From the NCBI GenBank assembly GCA_045805505.1, contig JBJMLA010000088.1:41922-105921 (forward strand): a stretch of DNA of 64,000 nucleotides, in the 5' to 3' direction. A program made the translations under genes and the position numbers. The notes under the pieces are model-generated. The model was not told where the DNA came from, ran no database searches, and saw only the letters and a program-made list of their open reading frames with translations. Below, piece by piece: positions 16,632 to 24,809 of this stretch (its first letter is position 1; each line of letters starts with the position of its first letter). Source of the DNA: BP-464 sp045805505. Its GTDB lineage: Bacteria; Actinomycetota; Thermoleophilia; Solirubrobacterales; Solirubrobacteraceae.

Positions 16632-18137
16632 ATGAGCGCGAACCTTGCCACGATCCTCACAGACTCCGTCGCGCGCAACGCCGACGGTGTCGCCCTCAAG
16701 CTCGACGACGCGGAGCTGACCTACGGGCTGCTCGACGCGGGAAGCGCGCGGATCGCGGCGATACTCCGGGACAAGGGCTTTCAGGCCGGTGACCGGGTGG
16801 GGATCATGCTGCCCAACGTCCCGTACTTCGCGGTCGTCTACTACGGCGTGCTGCGCGCGGGCGGCGTCGTCGTGCCCATGAACGTGCTGCTCAAGGGGCG
16901 CGAGGTCAAGTTCTACCTCGAGGACCCGGGGGCGAAGATCGTCTTCGCCTGGCACGACTTCGCCGAGGCCGCCCAGACCGGCGCCGAGCAGGCCGGCGCC
17001 GACTGCGTCCTGGTCAAGCCGGGCGAGTTCGAGCAGATGCTCGGCGACGTCAGCGACCCGGTCGACGAGGTCGCCGACCGCGACGGCTCCGACACCGCGG
17101 TGATCCTCTACACGTCGGGGACCACCGGGACGCCGAAGGGCGCCGAGCTCACGCACGACAACCTGATGCGCAACGCCGAGGTCGCCTCGTCGCTGTTCGA
17201 GTACGGCGACGATGACGTGATCTTCGGCGGGCTGCCGCTGTTTCACTCGTTCGGGCAGACATGCTCGCTGAACTGCGGCGTGCGCGCGGGGGCCACGGTC
17301 ACGCTGCTGCCGCGCTTCGAGCCGGCCAAGGCTCTCGAGATCATCGAGCGCGACAAGGTGACGGTGATGCTCGGCGTGCCGACGATGTACGCGGCGATGC
17401 TCCACGAGCCGACGGCCGACCAGCGCGACACGAGCTCGCTGAAGTTCTGCGGATCGGGCGGCGCGGCCATGCCCGTCGAGGTCATGCGCGCGTTCGAGGA
17501 GAAGTTCGACTGCAAGGTGCTCGAGGGCTACGGCCTGTCGGAGACCTCGCCGGTCGCCTCGTTCAACCATCCCGACAAGGAGCGCAAGCCCGGCTCGATC
17601 GGCACGCCGATCGAGGGCGTCGAGATGAAGGTCGTCGACGAGGACGGCAAGGAGGTCGCCCAGGGCGAGGTCGGTGAGATCGTCATCAAGGGCCACAACG
17701 TGATGAAGGGCTACTGGAACAAGCCCGACGCGACGGAGGACGCCATCAAGGACGGCTGGTTCCACTCCGGGGACATGGCGGTCGTCGACGAGGACGGCTA
17801 CTTCTCGATCGTCGATCGCAAGAAGGACATGATCATCCGCGGCGGCTACAACGTGTACCCGCGTGAGATCGAGGAGGTGCTCTACGAGCATCCCGCGGTC
17901 CGCGAGGTCGCCGTGCTCGGCGTCCCGGACGACTCGCTCGGCGAGGAGGTGGGAGCCGCCATCGCGCTCAAGGACGGGCAGAGCGTGACCGAGGAGGAGC
18001 TCCGCGAGCACGCCAAGGAGCACGTCGCGTCCTACAAGTACCCGCGCAAGATCTGGTTCGTCGACGAGCTCCCGAAGGGGCCCACCGGCAAGATCCTCAA
18101 GCGGGAGATCGACATCCCCGCTGAAGTGCAGGGCTAG
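16632..18137 (+). CDS. Long-chain fatty acid--CoA ligase (AMP-forming)
   Basis: A 501-residue ANL-superfamily enzyme that activates a carboxylic acid, probably a fatty acid, to its acyl-CoA through an acyl-adenylate. Core motifs are YTSGTTGTPKGAE (P-loop), EGYGLSETSP (A5), GDMAVVDEDGYFSIVDRKKD (A7/A8 hinge), YNVYPREIEEVL and the C-terminal catalytic lysine in LPKGPTGKILKR. Start ATG 16632 opens directly into the family N-terminus; a longer frame from 16194 would run antisense to two genes. Acyl-CoA dehydrogenase, thiolase and carboxyltransferase genes nearby suggest lipid metabolism, though each is separately transcribed. Confidence 0.93.
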   Translation: MSANLATILTDSVARNADGVALKLDDAELTYGLLDAGSARIAAILRDKGFQAGDRVGIMLPNVPYFAVVYYGVLRAGGVVVPMNVLLKGREVKFYLEDPGAKIVFAWHDFAEAAQTGAEQAGADCVLVKPGEFEQMLGDVSDPVDEVADRDGSDTAVILYTSGTTGTPKGAELTHDNLMRNAEVASSLFEYGDDDVIFGGLPLFHSFGQTCSLNCGVRAGATVTLLPRFEPAKALEIIERDKVTVMLGVPTMYAAMLHEPTADQRDTSSLKFCGSGGAAMPVEVMRAFEEKFDCKVLEGYGLSETSPVASFNHPDKERKPGSIGTPIEGVEMKVVDEDGKEVAQGEVGEIVIKGHNVMKGYWNKPDATEDAIKDGWFHSGDMAVVDEDGYFSIVDRKKDMIIRGGYNVYPREIEEVLYEHPAVREVAVLGVPDDSLGEEVGAAIALKDGQSVTEEELREHAKEHVASYKYPRKIWFVDELPKGPTGKILKREIDIPAEVQG

Positions 18138-18541
18138 GCAGCCGGCGGGACGACGCGCGGCGTGTCCTCGGGGGCACGCCCGTCGCGGCCGACGTAGCCG
18201 TCCTTGCCGCCGATGACGACGTAGACGGCGTCGGTCTCGCCGGGGTTGCGCACCTTGCGGTGCGTGGCCGCGGAGACGTGCGCGAACCCGCCGGGGCCGA
18301 GCTCCTGCGTGGCACCGTCGCCGAACTCCATCTCGATGCGCCCGGCGTGGACGAAGTACAGCTCGTCCTGCTCGTCGTGCCAGTGCACGCCGGTCGCGAA
18401 GCCCGGCGGGATGACGATCGCGTTGACGCCGAAGGCTTCGATGCCGAGCTCCTTGCGCACCTTGCGAAAGCCCGGACCCTCGCCCATCTCGTCGAGCGTC
18501 GCGGACGTCCAGCCGTCACCGGAGTTCTTCATGTGGCACAT
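18134..18541 (-). CDS. Cupin-domain protein
   Basis: A small single-domain cupin of about 135 residues. Cupin motif 1 is seen as GVHWHDEQDELYFVHAGRIEMEFG (shown here as its conserved part: HWH, E, then G), and motif 2 as GPGGFAHVSAATHRKVRN. The two His, one Glu and final His suit a bound metal ion. The function is not assignable; such proteins may be isomerases, dioxygenases or sensors. I chose ATG 18541 (MCHMKNSG), with ATG 18532 nearly equal; longer readings would cover the divergent cold-shock gene. Its stop overlaps the ligase stop by 4 bp. Confidence 0.82.
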   Translation of the reverse strand: MCHMKNSGDGWTSATLDEMGEGPGFRKVRKELGIEAFGVNAIVIPPGFATGVHWHDEQDELYFVHAGRIEMEFGDGATQELGPGGFAHVSAATHRKVRNPGETDAVYVVIGGKDGYVGRDGRAPEDTPRVVPPAA

Positions 18542-18556
18542 GGTACGTTCTCGCCC

Positions 18557-18760
18557 ATGCCGACAGGAACCGTCAAGTGGTTCAGCGACGACAAGGGGTT
18601 CGGCTTCATCACGCCGGACGAGGGCACGAAGGATCTCTTCGTGCATCACACGGGCATCGGCGGCGAGGGCTTCAAGTCCCTGGCCGAGGGCGCCCGCGTG
18701 TCCTACGACGAGGAGCCGGGCGACAAGGGCCCCAAGGCGGTCAACGTCCAGCTGGTGTAG
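18557..18760 (+). CDS. Cold-shock domain protein (CspA family)
   Basis: A 67-residue single-domain RNA chaperone. The RNP1 motif KGFGFI and RNP2 motif LFVHHT are in place, following the usual TGTVKWFSDD opening. It binds single-stranded RNA/DNA and keeps transcripts unfolded, in cold or in general growth. The ATG at 18557 is 15 bp from the divergent cupin start, so promoters overlap. Actinobacterial genomes normally carry several copies; this one is slightly acidic at the C-terminal half. Confidence 0.95.
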   Translation: MPTGTVKWFSDDKGFGFITPDEGTKDLFVHHTGIGGEGFKSLAEGARVSYDEEPGDKGPKAVNVQLV

Positions 18761-18771
18761 CTGCGCGCCGG

Positions 18772-19119
18772 CTAGTGGTCGGCGACGCGGCCGTCTTCGG
18801 GCTCGAGCGGCAGGCCGGCCTCGGCCCAGGCCTGCAGGCCGCCGGCCATGCTGTAGGCGTCATAGCCCGCGGTGCGGAACGCCTGCGTGGCCATCGCGCT
18901 GCGCGCGCCCAGGCGGCACTGGAAGATGACGGGGCGGTCCTTGTCGATCGACTCGGCCTGCGACGCGAGCCGCTCGAGTTCGATGTGGCGCGCGCCGGCG
19001 ATGCGGCCCTCGTCCCACTCGTAGGACTCGCGCACGTCGACCAGCTGGGCGTTCGCGCTGTCGAGCATCTCGCGGGCCTGCTGCGGCGTGATCTCGATGT
19101 CGGGGGTGCCGAAGGTCAT
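18772..19119 (-). CDS. Rhodanese-like domain protein
   Basis: A 115-residue single rhodanese domain with VDVRESYEWDEGRIAGARHI and an active-site loop FQCRLGARSA. The cysteine can carry a persulfide for sulfur transfer or detoxification, as in GlpE/PspE-like proteins. There is no signal peptide, so it is cytoplasmic. ATG 19119 gives the standard N-terminus (MTFGTPDIEITPQQ). It lies 26 bp downstream of the carboxyltransferase gene on the same strand and may be read with it. Confidence 0.9.
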   Translation of the reverse strand: MTFGTPDIEITPQQAREMLDSANAQLVDVRESYEWDEGRIAGARHIELERLASQAESIDKDRPVIFQCRLGARSAMATQAFRTAGYDAYSMAGGLQAWAEAGLPLEPEDGRVADH

Positions 19120-19145
19120 GGGTTCAATCGTAGGTTCAAGCGCGT

Positions 19146-20708
19146 CTAGGGCCGCGGGCCACGGGCCTTCGGCCCGGCAGCGAGCTCGTAGCGCACGAGC
19201 TCGTGGGCGCGCTCGGCCCACTCGCAGAGGATCTGGCGGGTGTCGCGCGGGTCGATGATGTGCTCGATCGAGAAGTGCTCGGCGGTGCGGAAGGGGGAGA
19301 GGACGGCGGACAGGCGCCCCTCGATCTCGGCGCGCAGGGCAGCGGGATCCTCGGCGGCCTCGAGCTGGCGCTTGAAGGCGGCCTCGAGCCCGCCGGCGAT
19401 CGGCAGCGAGCCCCAGTTGCCCGACGGCCAGGCGTAGCGCAGGTTCAGCCGCGCGCCGTTGCCGTGCGCGGCGCCGGCGATCCCGTAGACCTTGCGCAGC
19501 AGGATCGAGCACCACGGGACCGTCGCCTGATTGACCGCGAAGAGCGCGCGGCCGCCGTGGCGGATCGTGCCGGCCTGCTCGCTCTCGCGGCCGACGAGGA
19601 AGCCGGGCTGATCGACGAGGTTGACGACCGGGAGGTGGAACTGGTCGCAGATGTCGACGAAGCGGGCGAGCTTGTCCGAGGCGTCGGCGGTCAGGCTGCC
19701 GCCGTAGTGGACGCTGTCGGAGGCCAGCACGCCGACGGGGCGCCCGTCGAGGCGGGCGAGGGCGGTGACCAGCGACGGGCCGAAGCGCGCGCCGAGCTCG
19801 AACACCGAGCCGGAGTCGAAGACCAGCTCGAGGACGCGGCGGATCTTGAACGTCTTGCGCGGGTCGCGCGGGACGATGTCGAGGAGCTCGTCGTCGCGGC
19901 GGCCGGCGGGGTCGGTCGACGCGACGATCGGTGGCGCGTCCCAGACGTTGTCGGGCAGATACGAGAGGAAGCGCTTGAGCTGGGCGATCGCGTCCTCCTC
20001 GTCGACCGCCTCGTTGTCGACCGCGCCCGCCTTGGTCTGCATCCGCGAGCCGCCGAGCGTCTCCTTGTCGAGCTCCTCGCCCATCGCCCAGGCGACCACA
20101 GGCGGGCCGGCGACGAACAGCTGGCCGACCTTCTTGACGATCACGCTGAAGTGCGACATCACCACGCGCGCGGCGCCGAGCCCGGCGCACGGGCCGAGCG
20201 CGGCGGCGACGACCGGGACCTTCGCGAGGTTGTCGACCCACATGTCGCCACCGGGCAGCGGCGGCACGTAGGAGAAGCCCATGTCCTCGAGCGACTTGAC
20301 GCTGCCGCCGCCTCCCGTGCCGTCGACGAGGCGCACGAGCGGCAGGCGCAGCTCGTTGGCGGCGCGCTCGGGCCAGACGAACTTCTCCCAGATCGAGGCG
20401 TCGGCGGCGCCGCCGCGGACGGTGAAGTCGTCACCCTGGACGACCACGCGGCGGCCGGCCACGCGGCCTTGGCCGACGACGAAGTTCGACGGCGAGAAGT
20501 CGGTCAGCGTGCCGTCGTCGCCGTAGGTGCCGCGGCCGGCGATCTGGCCGGTCTCGCGCCATGAGCCCTCGTCGACCAGCAGCGCGATGCGATCGCGCAC
20601 CGTCAGCTTGCCGCGGTCGCGCTGCCGGGCCACCGACTCCTCGCCGCCCATGCCGGCGGCCAGGGCCTCGCGGCGGCGCAGATCCTCGAGCTCGGGTTCC
20701 CAGGTCAC
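19146..20708 (-). CDS. Acyl-CoA carboxylase carboxyltransferase (beta) subunit
   Basis: A 520-residue carboxyltransferase of the propionyl/acetyl/methylcrotonyl-CoA carboxylase group. It moves CO2 from carboxybiotin to an acyl-CoA. Seen are the N-terminal half with KLTVRDRIALLVDEGSW and acyl-CoA-binding GGGGSVKSLEDMG region, and the C-terminal carboxyltransferase with VDQPGFLVG and AHGNGARLNLRYAWPSG. No biotin-carrying alpha subunit or epsilon subunit is adjacent, so the partner is encoded elsewhere and the acyl-CoA substrate cannot be fixed. GTG 20708 (VTWEPELEDLRRREAL) is taken as start because the longer frame runs into the divergent lipoprotein gene. Confidence 0.9.
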   Translation of the reverse strand: MTWEPELEDLRRREALAAGMGGEESVARQRDRGKLTVRDRIALLVDEGSWRETGQIAGRGTYGDDGTLTDFSPSNFVVGQGRVAGRRVVVQGDDFTVRGGAADASIWEKFVWPERAANELRLPLVRLVDGTGGGGSVKSLEDMGFSYVPPLPGGDMWVDNLAKVPVVAAALGPCAGLGAARVVMSHFSVIVKKVGQLFVAGPPVVAWAMGEELDKETLGGSRMQTKAGAVDNEAVDEEDAIAQLKRFLSYLPDNVWDAPPIVASTDPAGRRDDELLDIVPRDPRKTFKIRRVLELVFDSGSVFELGARFGPSLVTALARLDGRPVGVLASDSVHYGGSLTADASDKLARFVDICDQFHLPVVNLVDQPGFLVGRESEQAGTIRHGGRALFAVNQATVPWCSILLRKVYGIAGAAHGNGARLNLRYAWPSGNWGSLPIAGGLEAAFKRQLEAAEDPAALRAEIEGRLSAVLSPFRTAEHFSIEHIIDPRDTRQILCEWAERAHELVRYELAAGPKARGPRP

Positions 20709-20766
20709 GCGCGTGGGAGCATATGGGCGCAGTGATCCCGCACACCAGCGCACCCGTAGACCGGGC

Positions 20767-21321
20767 ATGAGGCGCTTCGCCCCGCTGCTGGTGTGTGTCG
20801 TGCTTGCCGGCTGTGGCGGGGGAGACGACGACGCCGCCGTCCGCAGCACCCCGGCGCTGCCGCAGAGCTCCGCCGCCGACGACCGCGTCCGCGAGGCGCT
20901 GCACCTTCCGGGCCGCGTGCCGCTGCGCGCCGTGGGCGACGCGCCCGAGGAGGACGTCGCGGTCGTGCGCGGCTGGCTCGACGAGCTCAGCCGTGGCGAG
21001 GTCCAGAAGGCGGCGCGGCGTTTCGGGCTGCCGGCGCGCTTTCAGAACATCGCGTCGGTCGCGCTGATCAAGACGCCGGAGCAGGCGCTGGCCGTCACCG
21101 ACAGCCTGCCGTGCGGCGCGCGCATGACCGAGGCCGGCGGGGCGGCCGGGTTCGTCATCTACGAGGCGCGGCTCACCGATCGTCCCGGCGGGGACTGCGG
21201 GCAGGGCGTCGGCGGCGTCGTCCGTGGTGCGGTGCTCGTGCGCGACGGCCACATGATCGAGTGGTACCGGCTGCCCGACGTCCGGCACGGACAGGGCACC
21301 GACGCCGGTCCGGTCGTCTAG
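20767..21321 (+). CDS. Putative lipoprotein
   Basis: A 184-residue exported protein with a lipobox: a short basic start, hydrophobic core and LAGC with Cys16 as the lipidation site, then GGGDDD typical of surface-released lipoproteins. The mature part contains RGWLDELSRGEVQKAARRFG and a conserved-looking pair of cysteines (LPCGAR, GDCGQG) that could form a disulfide. No known domain was recognised. It is divergent from the carboxyltransferase; its stop overlaps the convergent GNAT gene by 4 bp. Confidence 0.8.
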   Translation: MRRFAPLLVCVVLAGCGGGDDDAAVRSTPALPQSSAADDRVREALHLPGRVPLRAVGDAPEEDVAVVRGWLDELSRGEVQKAARRFGLPARFQNIASVALIKTPEQALAVTDSLPCGARMTEAGGAAGFVIYEARLTDRPGGDCGQGVGGVVRGAVLVRDGHMIEWYRLPDVRHGQGTDAGPVV

Positions 21322-21863
21322 CGGCGCCAGTCGGGCTCGAGCATCGAGTAGACGACGAGGTCGCGGTACTCGGTGCCGAACCGCTCGCCGTGCCGGCGCA
21401 CGCCCTCCTCGACGAACCCGAGCCGCTCGGGCACCGCGCGGCTGCGGACGTTGTCGACGGCGGCGTCGATCTCGACGCGGTGCAGCTGCCACCTGCCGAA
21501 GGCGTGGTCGACCAGCGCGGTGACGGCGCGGCTGATGACGCCCTTGCCCTGATGGGCCTCGGCGATCCAGTAGCCCAGCGACGTCATCCGGTTGACCCAG
21601 TCGATCCGGTGAAAGCCCATCGAGCCGGCGACCTCGTCGTCGACGAGCAGCACGAACTGCGCGCCGTCCTCGCGCGCCCGCTGGGCGAGCCCCATCGCGA
21701 CGTACTGCTGCGTGTGCTCACGCTCGATGTGGGCGGCCCACGGCATCCACGGCCGCAGGTGCGCCTGGTTGGCGGTGCTCGTCGCGAACAGGGCGTCGAC
21801 GTCGTCGTGGCGCACCTCGCGCACCGCGGCGCCGCCGCCCAGGTCAAATCGCAGTTCGTCCAT
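21318..21863 (-). CDS. GNAT N-acetyltransferase (RimJ/RimL type)
   Basis: A 181-residue GNAT-fold enzyme with the RimJ/RimL/SpeG-like pattern: FVLLVDDEVAGSMGFHRID (strand 4 region), GYWIAEAHQGKGVISRA (acetyl-CoA pyrophosphate loop, QGKGV) and the C-terminal VPERLGFVEEGVRRHGERFG. It transfers an acetyl group to an amine, perhaps a ribosomal protein N-terminus or small molecule. Its ATG at 21863 overlaps the stop of the preceding tandem-GNAT gene by one base (TGATG), so both are in one transcript. Confidence 0.87.
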   Translation of the reverse strand: MDELRFDLGGGAAVREVRHDDVDALFATSTANQAHLRPWMPWAAHIEREHTQQYVAMGLAQRAREDGAQFVLLVDDEVAGSMGFHRIDWVNRMTSLGYWIAEAHQGKGVISRAVTALVDHAFGRWQLHRVEIDAAVDNVRSRAVPERLGFVEEGVRRHGERFGTEYRDLVVYSMLEPDWRR

Positions 21864-22693
21864 CAGCCCCAGAACAGGTTGTACATGCCGAAGAGGCCCT
21901 CGGGATGCCAGCCCACCGGCGGACCCAGGCGCATGCGCTCGGCGTGGTTGACCGCGCGGAAGCCCCAGCTCTCGAGCGCGCGGACCGCGGTGGTGTTCTC
22001 GTCGGGCAGCGTGAGGATCGACGGCCCCTGCGTGGCGCCGCGGGCGGCGCTGAGCAGGTCGAGGCCGGCCTCCGGGTCATCGGCGAGCACCGCGGGGCCC
22101 GCCCCCCACGGCGAGGCGAGCAGGTAGCCGCGCAGCTGCCCGTCGCGCTCGGCGGCCAGGCCCGACAGCGGAGCGACCGCGTCGAGGACCGGGTCGCGTC
22201 GCTCGCCGGTGATGCGCTGGTCGAGGGCGCCGATGGCCTCGCGGTCGGCGGGCCGCAGCGCCCGCAGGCCGTAGCCGTGCGGCGGGTGCGACGGCCCGCC
22301 GCGCCAGGCGCGGGAGCGACCCTCGGCCACGAAGCCGACGCGCTCGTAGACCGGGCGGCCGGCGTCGGTCGCGTGCAGCAACACCGTCTCGGCGCCGCGG
22401 GCGCGCAGCCACTCGACGCACGCCTCGGTCAGCGCGCTGCCGGCTCCGCGCCCGCGCGCGCGAGGAACGACCCCGAGCGCGCCGATCCAGCCCGTGGTCC
22501 CGAAGCTCGCGCAGCAGGCGCCGCCGACGATCCGGCGCAGGCGGCCGAGCGCGACCAGCACGCAGCCGGCCGGCTGCTGCCAGGGCCAGTCGATCAGGCG
22601 CCCGACGTGCGGGCCGAACCCCGCCTCGGAGAGCGCGCGGACAGCGGGTCGCAGCTCGTCCTCGCGGGCAAGCCGGACCTCGACGGCGGTCAG
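21863..22693 (-). CDS. Tandem-GNAT acetyltransferase; probable CTG start
   Basis: A 276-residue protein with two GNAT folds. The first carries VVPRARGRGAGSALTEA (acetyl-CoA loop) and the second, from about 140, is more degenerate (LTLPDENTTAVRALESWGFR). The first ordinary start is GTG 22561, but that would cut the first domain in half: upstream the frame continues with VEVRLAREDELRPAVRAL and GFGPHVGRLIDWPW, the expected first strand and helices. A GGGAGG ribosome site lies 4 nt before CTG at 22693-22691, and no ATG, GTG or TTG is available, so I take CTG as the start. Confidence 0.75.
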   Translation of the reverse strand: MTAVEVRLAREDELRPAVRALSEAGFGPHVGRLIDWPWQQPAGCVLVALGRLRRIVGGACCASFGTTGWIGALGVVPRARGRGAGSALTEACVEWLRARGAETVLLHATDAGRPVYERVGFVAEGRSRAWRGGPSHPPHGYGLRALRPADREAIGALDQRITGERRDPVLDAVAPLSGLAAERDGQLRGYLLASPWGAGPAVLADDPEAGLDLLSAARGATQGPSILTLPDENTTAVRALESWGFRAVNHAERMRLGPPVGWHPEGLFGMYNLFWG

Positions 22694-22715
22694 AGGTCCT
22701 CCCAGCGGGAGAACG

Positions 22716-22937
22716 TCAGACGGGCGGGCGGTCGTCCACGTAACGCTCGCGCACGACGGCGTCGCGGCGGCCGAACGCGTTGCCCATGAACAGCAGCGAG
22801 ATGATCAGGCCCAGGATGCCCACCAGCAGCAGGATCAGGCCGATCGTCGACAGCTCGACGCCCGAAATCTCGTCCGTGACGGCCCACTTCAGGATCGCGC
22901 CAACGGCGATCAGGACCAGTGATGTTCCGATTCCCAT
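22716..22937 (-). CDS. DUF6458-type small membrane protein
   Basis: A 73-residue protein with two predicted transmembrane helices: TSLVLIAVGAILKWAV and STIGLILLLVGILGLIISLLF, joined by a short acidic loop. The MGIGxSLxLIAVGAIL opening is the signature of the actinobacterial DUF6458 family, of unknown function. The C-terminus is charged and cytoplasmic or extracellular. It is 22 bp upstream of the tandem-GNAT gene and divergent from the acyl-CoA dehydrogenase. Confidence 0.85.
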   Translation of the reverse strand: MGIGTSLVLIAVGAILKWAVTDEISGVELSTIGLILLLVGILGLIISLLFMGNAFGRRDAVVRERYVDDRPPV

Positions 22938-22978
22938 GCCCGCCCGTCTGCCCTGTCAGCGGCAATACCATGCGTGGC

Positions 22979-24136
22979 ATGGACGCATCGACGGCGACGG
23001 CCGACATCTACGACCTTCCCGCCGAGCACAAGGATTTCCGCGACACCATTCGGCAGATCGTCACGGAAAAGGTCGCGCCGCGCGCTGCGGAGATCGATGC
23101 GAAGGCCGAATACCCGTGGGACATCCGCAAGCTGTTTGCCGAGCAGGACCTTCTCGGGCTGCCGTTTCCAGAGCAGTACGGGGGCACCGGCACGGGGACG
23201 CTGATGCTCAACGTGGCCATCGAGGAGGTGGCCAAGGCGTGTGCCTCGAGCGCGCTGATCATCATGGTCCAGGAGCTCGGGTCGCTGCCGATCCAGCTGT
23301 TCGGGACCGAGGAGCAGAAGCAGCAGTGGCTGCCGAAGTGCGCGTCGGGCGAGTGGTCGCCGGCCTTCGCGCTGTCTGAGCCCGAGGCGGGATCGGATCC
23401 GGCGTCGATGCGCACGACGGCCGTGCGCGACGGCGACGAGTGGGTGCTCAACGGCACCAAGAACTGGATCACGAACTCGACCATCGCCGATTTCTACGTC
23501 GTGTTCGCGATCACCGATCGCGAGGCGCGCCGCTCGACGGCATTTATCGTCGAGGCCGACCGTCCCGGCTTCTCGATCGCCAACCTCGAGCACAAGCTGG
23601 GCATCAAGGGCTCGCCGACGGGCTCGCCGGTGATGGAGGACGTCCGGATTCCCGACGCCAACCGCCTCGGCGCGGAGGGCAAGGGCCTGTCGGTCGCGCT
23701 GGCCACGCTGGAGCGCACGCGGTTGGGCGCGGGCGCGCAGGCCGTCGGCATCGCGCAGGGCGCGATCGACTACGCCGTCGGCTACGCGAAGGAGCGCATC
23801 GCGTTCGGCAAGCCGATCATCGAGCTGCCGGCGCTGCAGGCCAAGCTCGCCGACATGCAGACCAAGACGGCCGCCGCCCGCGAGCTGCTCTACAAGGCCT
23901 GCGCGATGGCCGACCGCAACGACCCCAACCTGAGCATGTACAGCTCGATGGCCAAGCTGTTCGCCTCCGATGCCGCGATGGACGTCACGATCGAGGCGAT
24001 CCAGGTTCTCGGCGGCTACGGCTACGTGTCCGAGTACCCCGTCGAGCGGATGATGCGCGACGCCAAGATCACCCAGATCTACGAGGGCACCAACGAGATC
24101 CAGCGCCTCGTCATCGGAAGGCAGATGTCGCGCTGA
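22979..24136 (+). CDS. Acyl-CoA dehydrogenase
   Basis: A 385-residue FAD enzyme of beta-oxidation or branched-chain acyl-CoA catabolism. Family signatures are FALSEPEAGSDPASM (FAD/substrate), the NGTKNWITN block, and the C-terminal GGYGYVSEYPVERMMRDAKITQIYEGTNEIQ, split here as GGYGYVSEYPVERMMRDAK and IYEGTNEIQ; the Glu of YEGT is the catalytic base. ATG 22979 is chosen (MDASTATADIYDLP); ATG 22970 is possible. There is no clear ribosome site, so it may be leaderless. Chain-length preference is not visible. Confidence 0.92.
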   Translation: MDASTATADIYDLPAEHKDFRDTIRQIVTEKVAPRAAEIDAKAEYPWDIRKLFAEQDLLGLPFPEQYGGTGTGTLMLNVAIEEVAKACASSALIIMVQELGSLPIQLFGTEEQKQQWLPKCASGEWSPAFALSEPEAGSDPASMRTTAVRDGDEWVLNGTKNWITNSTIADFYVVFAITDREARRSTAFIVEADRPGFSIANLEHKLGIKGSPTGSPVMEDVRIPDANRLGAEGKGLSVALATLERTRLGAGAQAVGIAQGAIDYAVGYAKERIAFGKPIIELPALQAKLADMQTKTAAARELLYKACAMADRNDPNLSMYSSMAKLFASDAAMDVTIEAIQVLGGYGYVSEYPVERMMRDAKITQIYEGTNEIQRLVIGRQMSR

Positions 24137-24759
24137 TGCCGACGTCGCGCATCGCCTGGGCCGCCGCCGTCGCGCTGAGCACGGGGCTGTCGGCGATCGT
24201 GGCGCTCCAGGGCTTCAGCCCGGTCGGCTGGATCAAGGCGGTCGAGACGCTCGCCGTCGTCGGCTTCGGCGCCGCCGTCCTCTTCGGCATCGCCGGCCTG
24301 GTGTTCCTGCGGATGGCGGGCTGGGAGGAGCCGGAGTCCGAGGCCGAGTTCGATCAGGTCGTCCTGCGCGCCGAGCGCCTGGCCCGCGACGGCGTCGCCG
24401 CCGAGCCCGACGAGGACGAGTTCCTCGCGCTCGACCCGCTCGACGACCGCGACTTCGAGGAGATCGTCCGCGAGGCGATCGACGAGCTGCCGCCGATCCT
24501 CAAGCGCGTGCTCGACCACAACGTCGCGGTGCTCATCAGCGACGACGGCCGCCGCCACCGCGCCTACGGCCTCTACCAGGGCGACGGCGCCGCCCGCGAC
24601 ACCACCACCGACCGCATCATCATCTTCCGCGACACCCTGCGCCGCGACTTCGGCCACGACACCGACCTCCTGCGCGAGCAGATCCTCATCACCACCCGCC
24701 ACGAGCTCGCCCACCACGTGGGCTTCGACGAGCTGGGCGTCCAGGGATTGGGGCTGTAG
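24136..24759 (+). CDS. Membrane-anchored zincin-like metallopeptidase family protein
   Basis: A 207-residue protein: two N-terminal transmembrane helices (about 5-28 and 38-60), an acidic linker, then a Zincin_1 (PF06262-like) domain with FEEIVREAIDELPPILKRVLD, IIIFRDTLRRD and the metal motif HELAHHVGFDE (HExxH plus downstream Asp/Glu). Soluble Zincin_1 proteins are common in Actinobacteria; the membrane anchor is less usual. The start codon overlaps the acyl-CoA dehydrogenase stop by one base (TGATG), so the two are cotranscribed. Substrate unknown. Confidence 0.85.
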   Translation: MPTSRIAWAAAVALSTGLSAIVALQGFSPVGWIKAVETLAVVGFGAAVLFGIAGLVFLRMAGWEEPESEAEFDQVVLRAERLARDGVAAEPDEDEFLALDPLDDRDFEEIVREAIDELPPILKRVLDHNVAVLISDDGRRHRAYGLYQGDGAARDTTTDRIIIFRDTLRRDFGHDTDLLREQILITTRHELAHHVGFDELGVQGLGL

Positions 24760-24765
24760 GGGGGC

Positions 24766-24809
24766 GAACGTCCCGGACGCCACCCCTAGAGGTGGCATGT
24801 GGGACGCTC
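24766..24809. repeat. 44-bp hairpin repeat, left copy, overlapping the DUF559 gene start
   Basis: An imperfect palindrome of 19 + 6 + 19 bp: left arm starts GAACGTCCCGGACGCCACC, right arm ends GGGACGCTC; the inner six pairs (GCCACC/GGTGGC) are perfect around loop CCTAGA. The ATG of the DUF559 gene (24797-24799) lies inside the right arm. It shares length, arm size and GAACGTCC end with the copies at 25645, 58177, 58329 and 58483, and 17 identical bases (24767-24783) with the right copy at 25646-25662. Confidence 0.75.
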
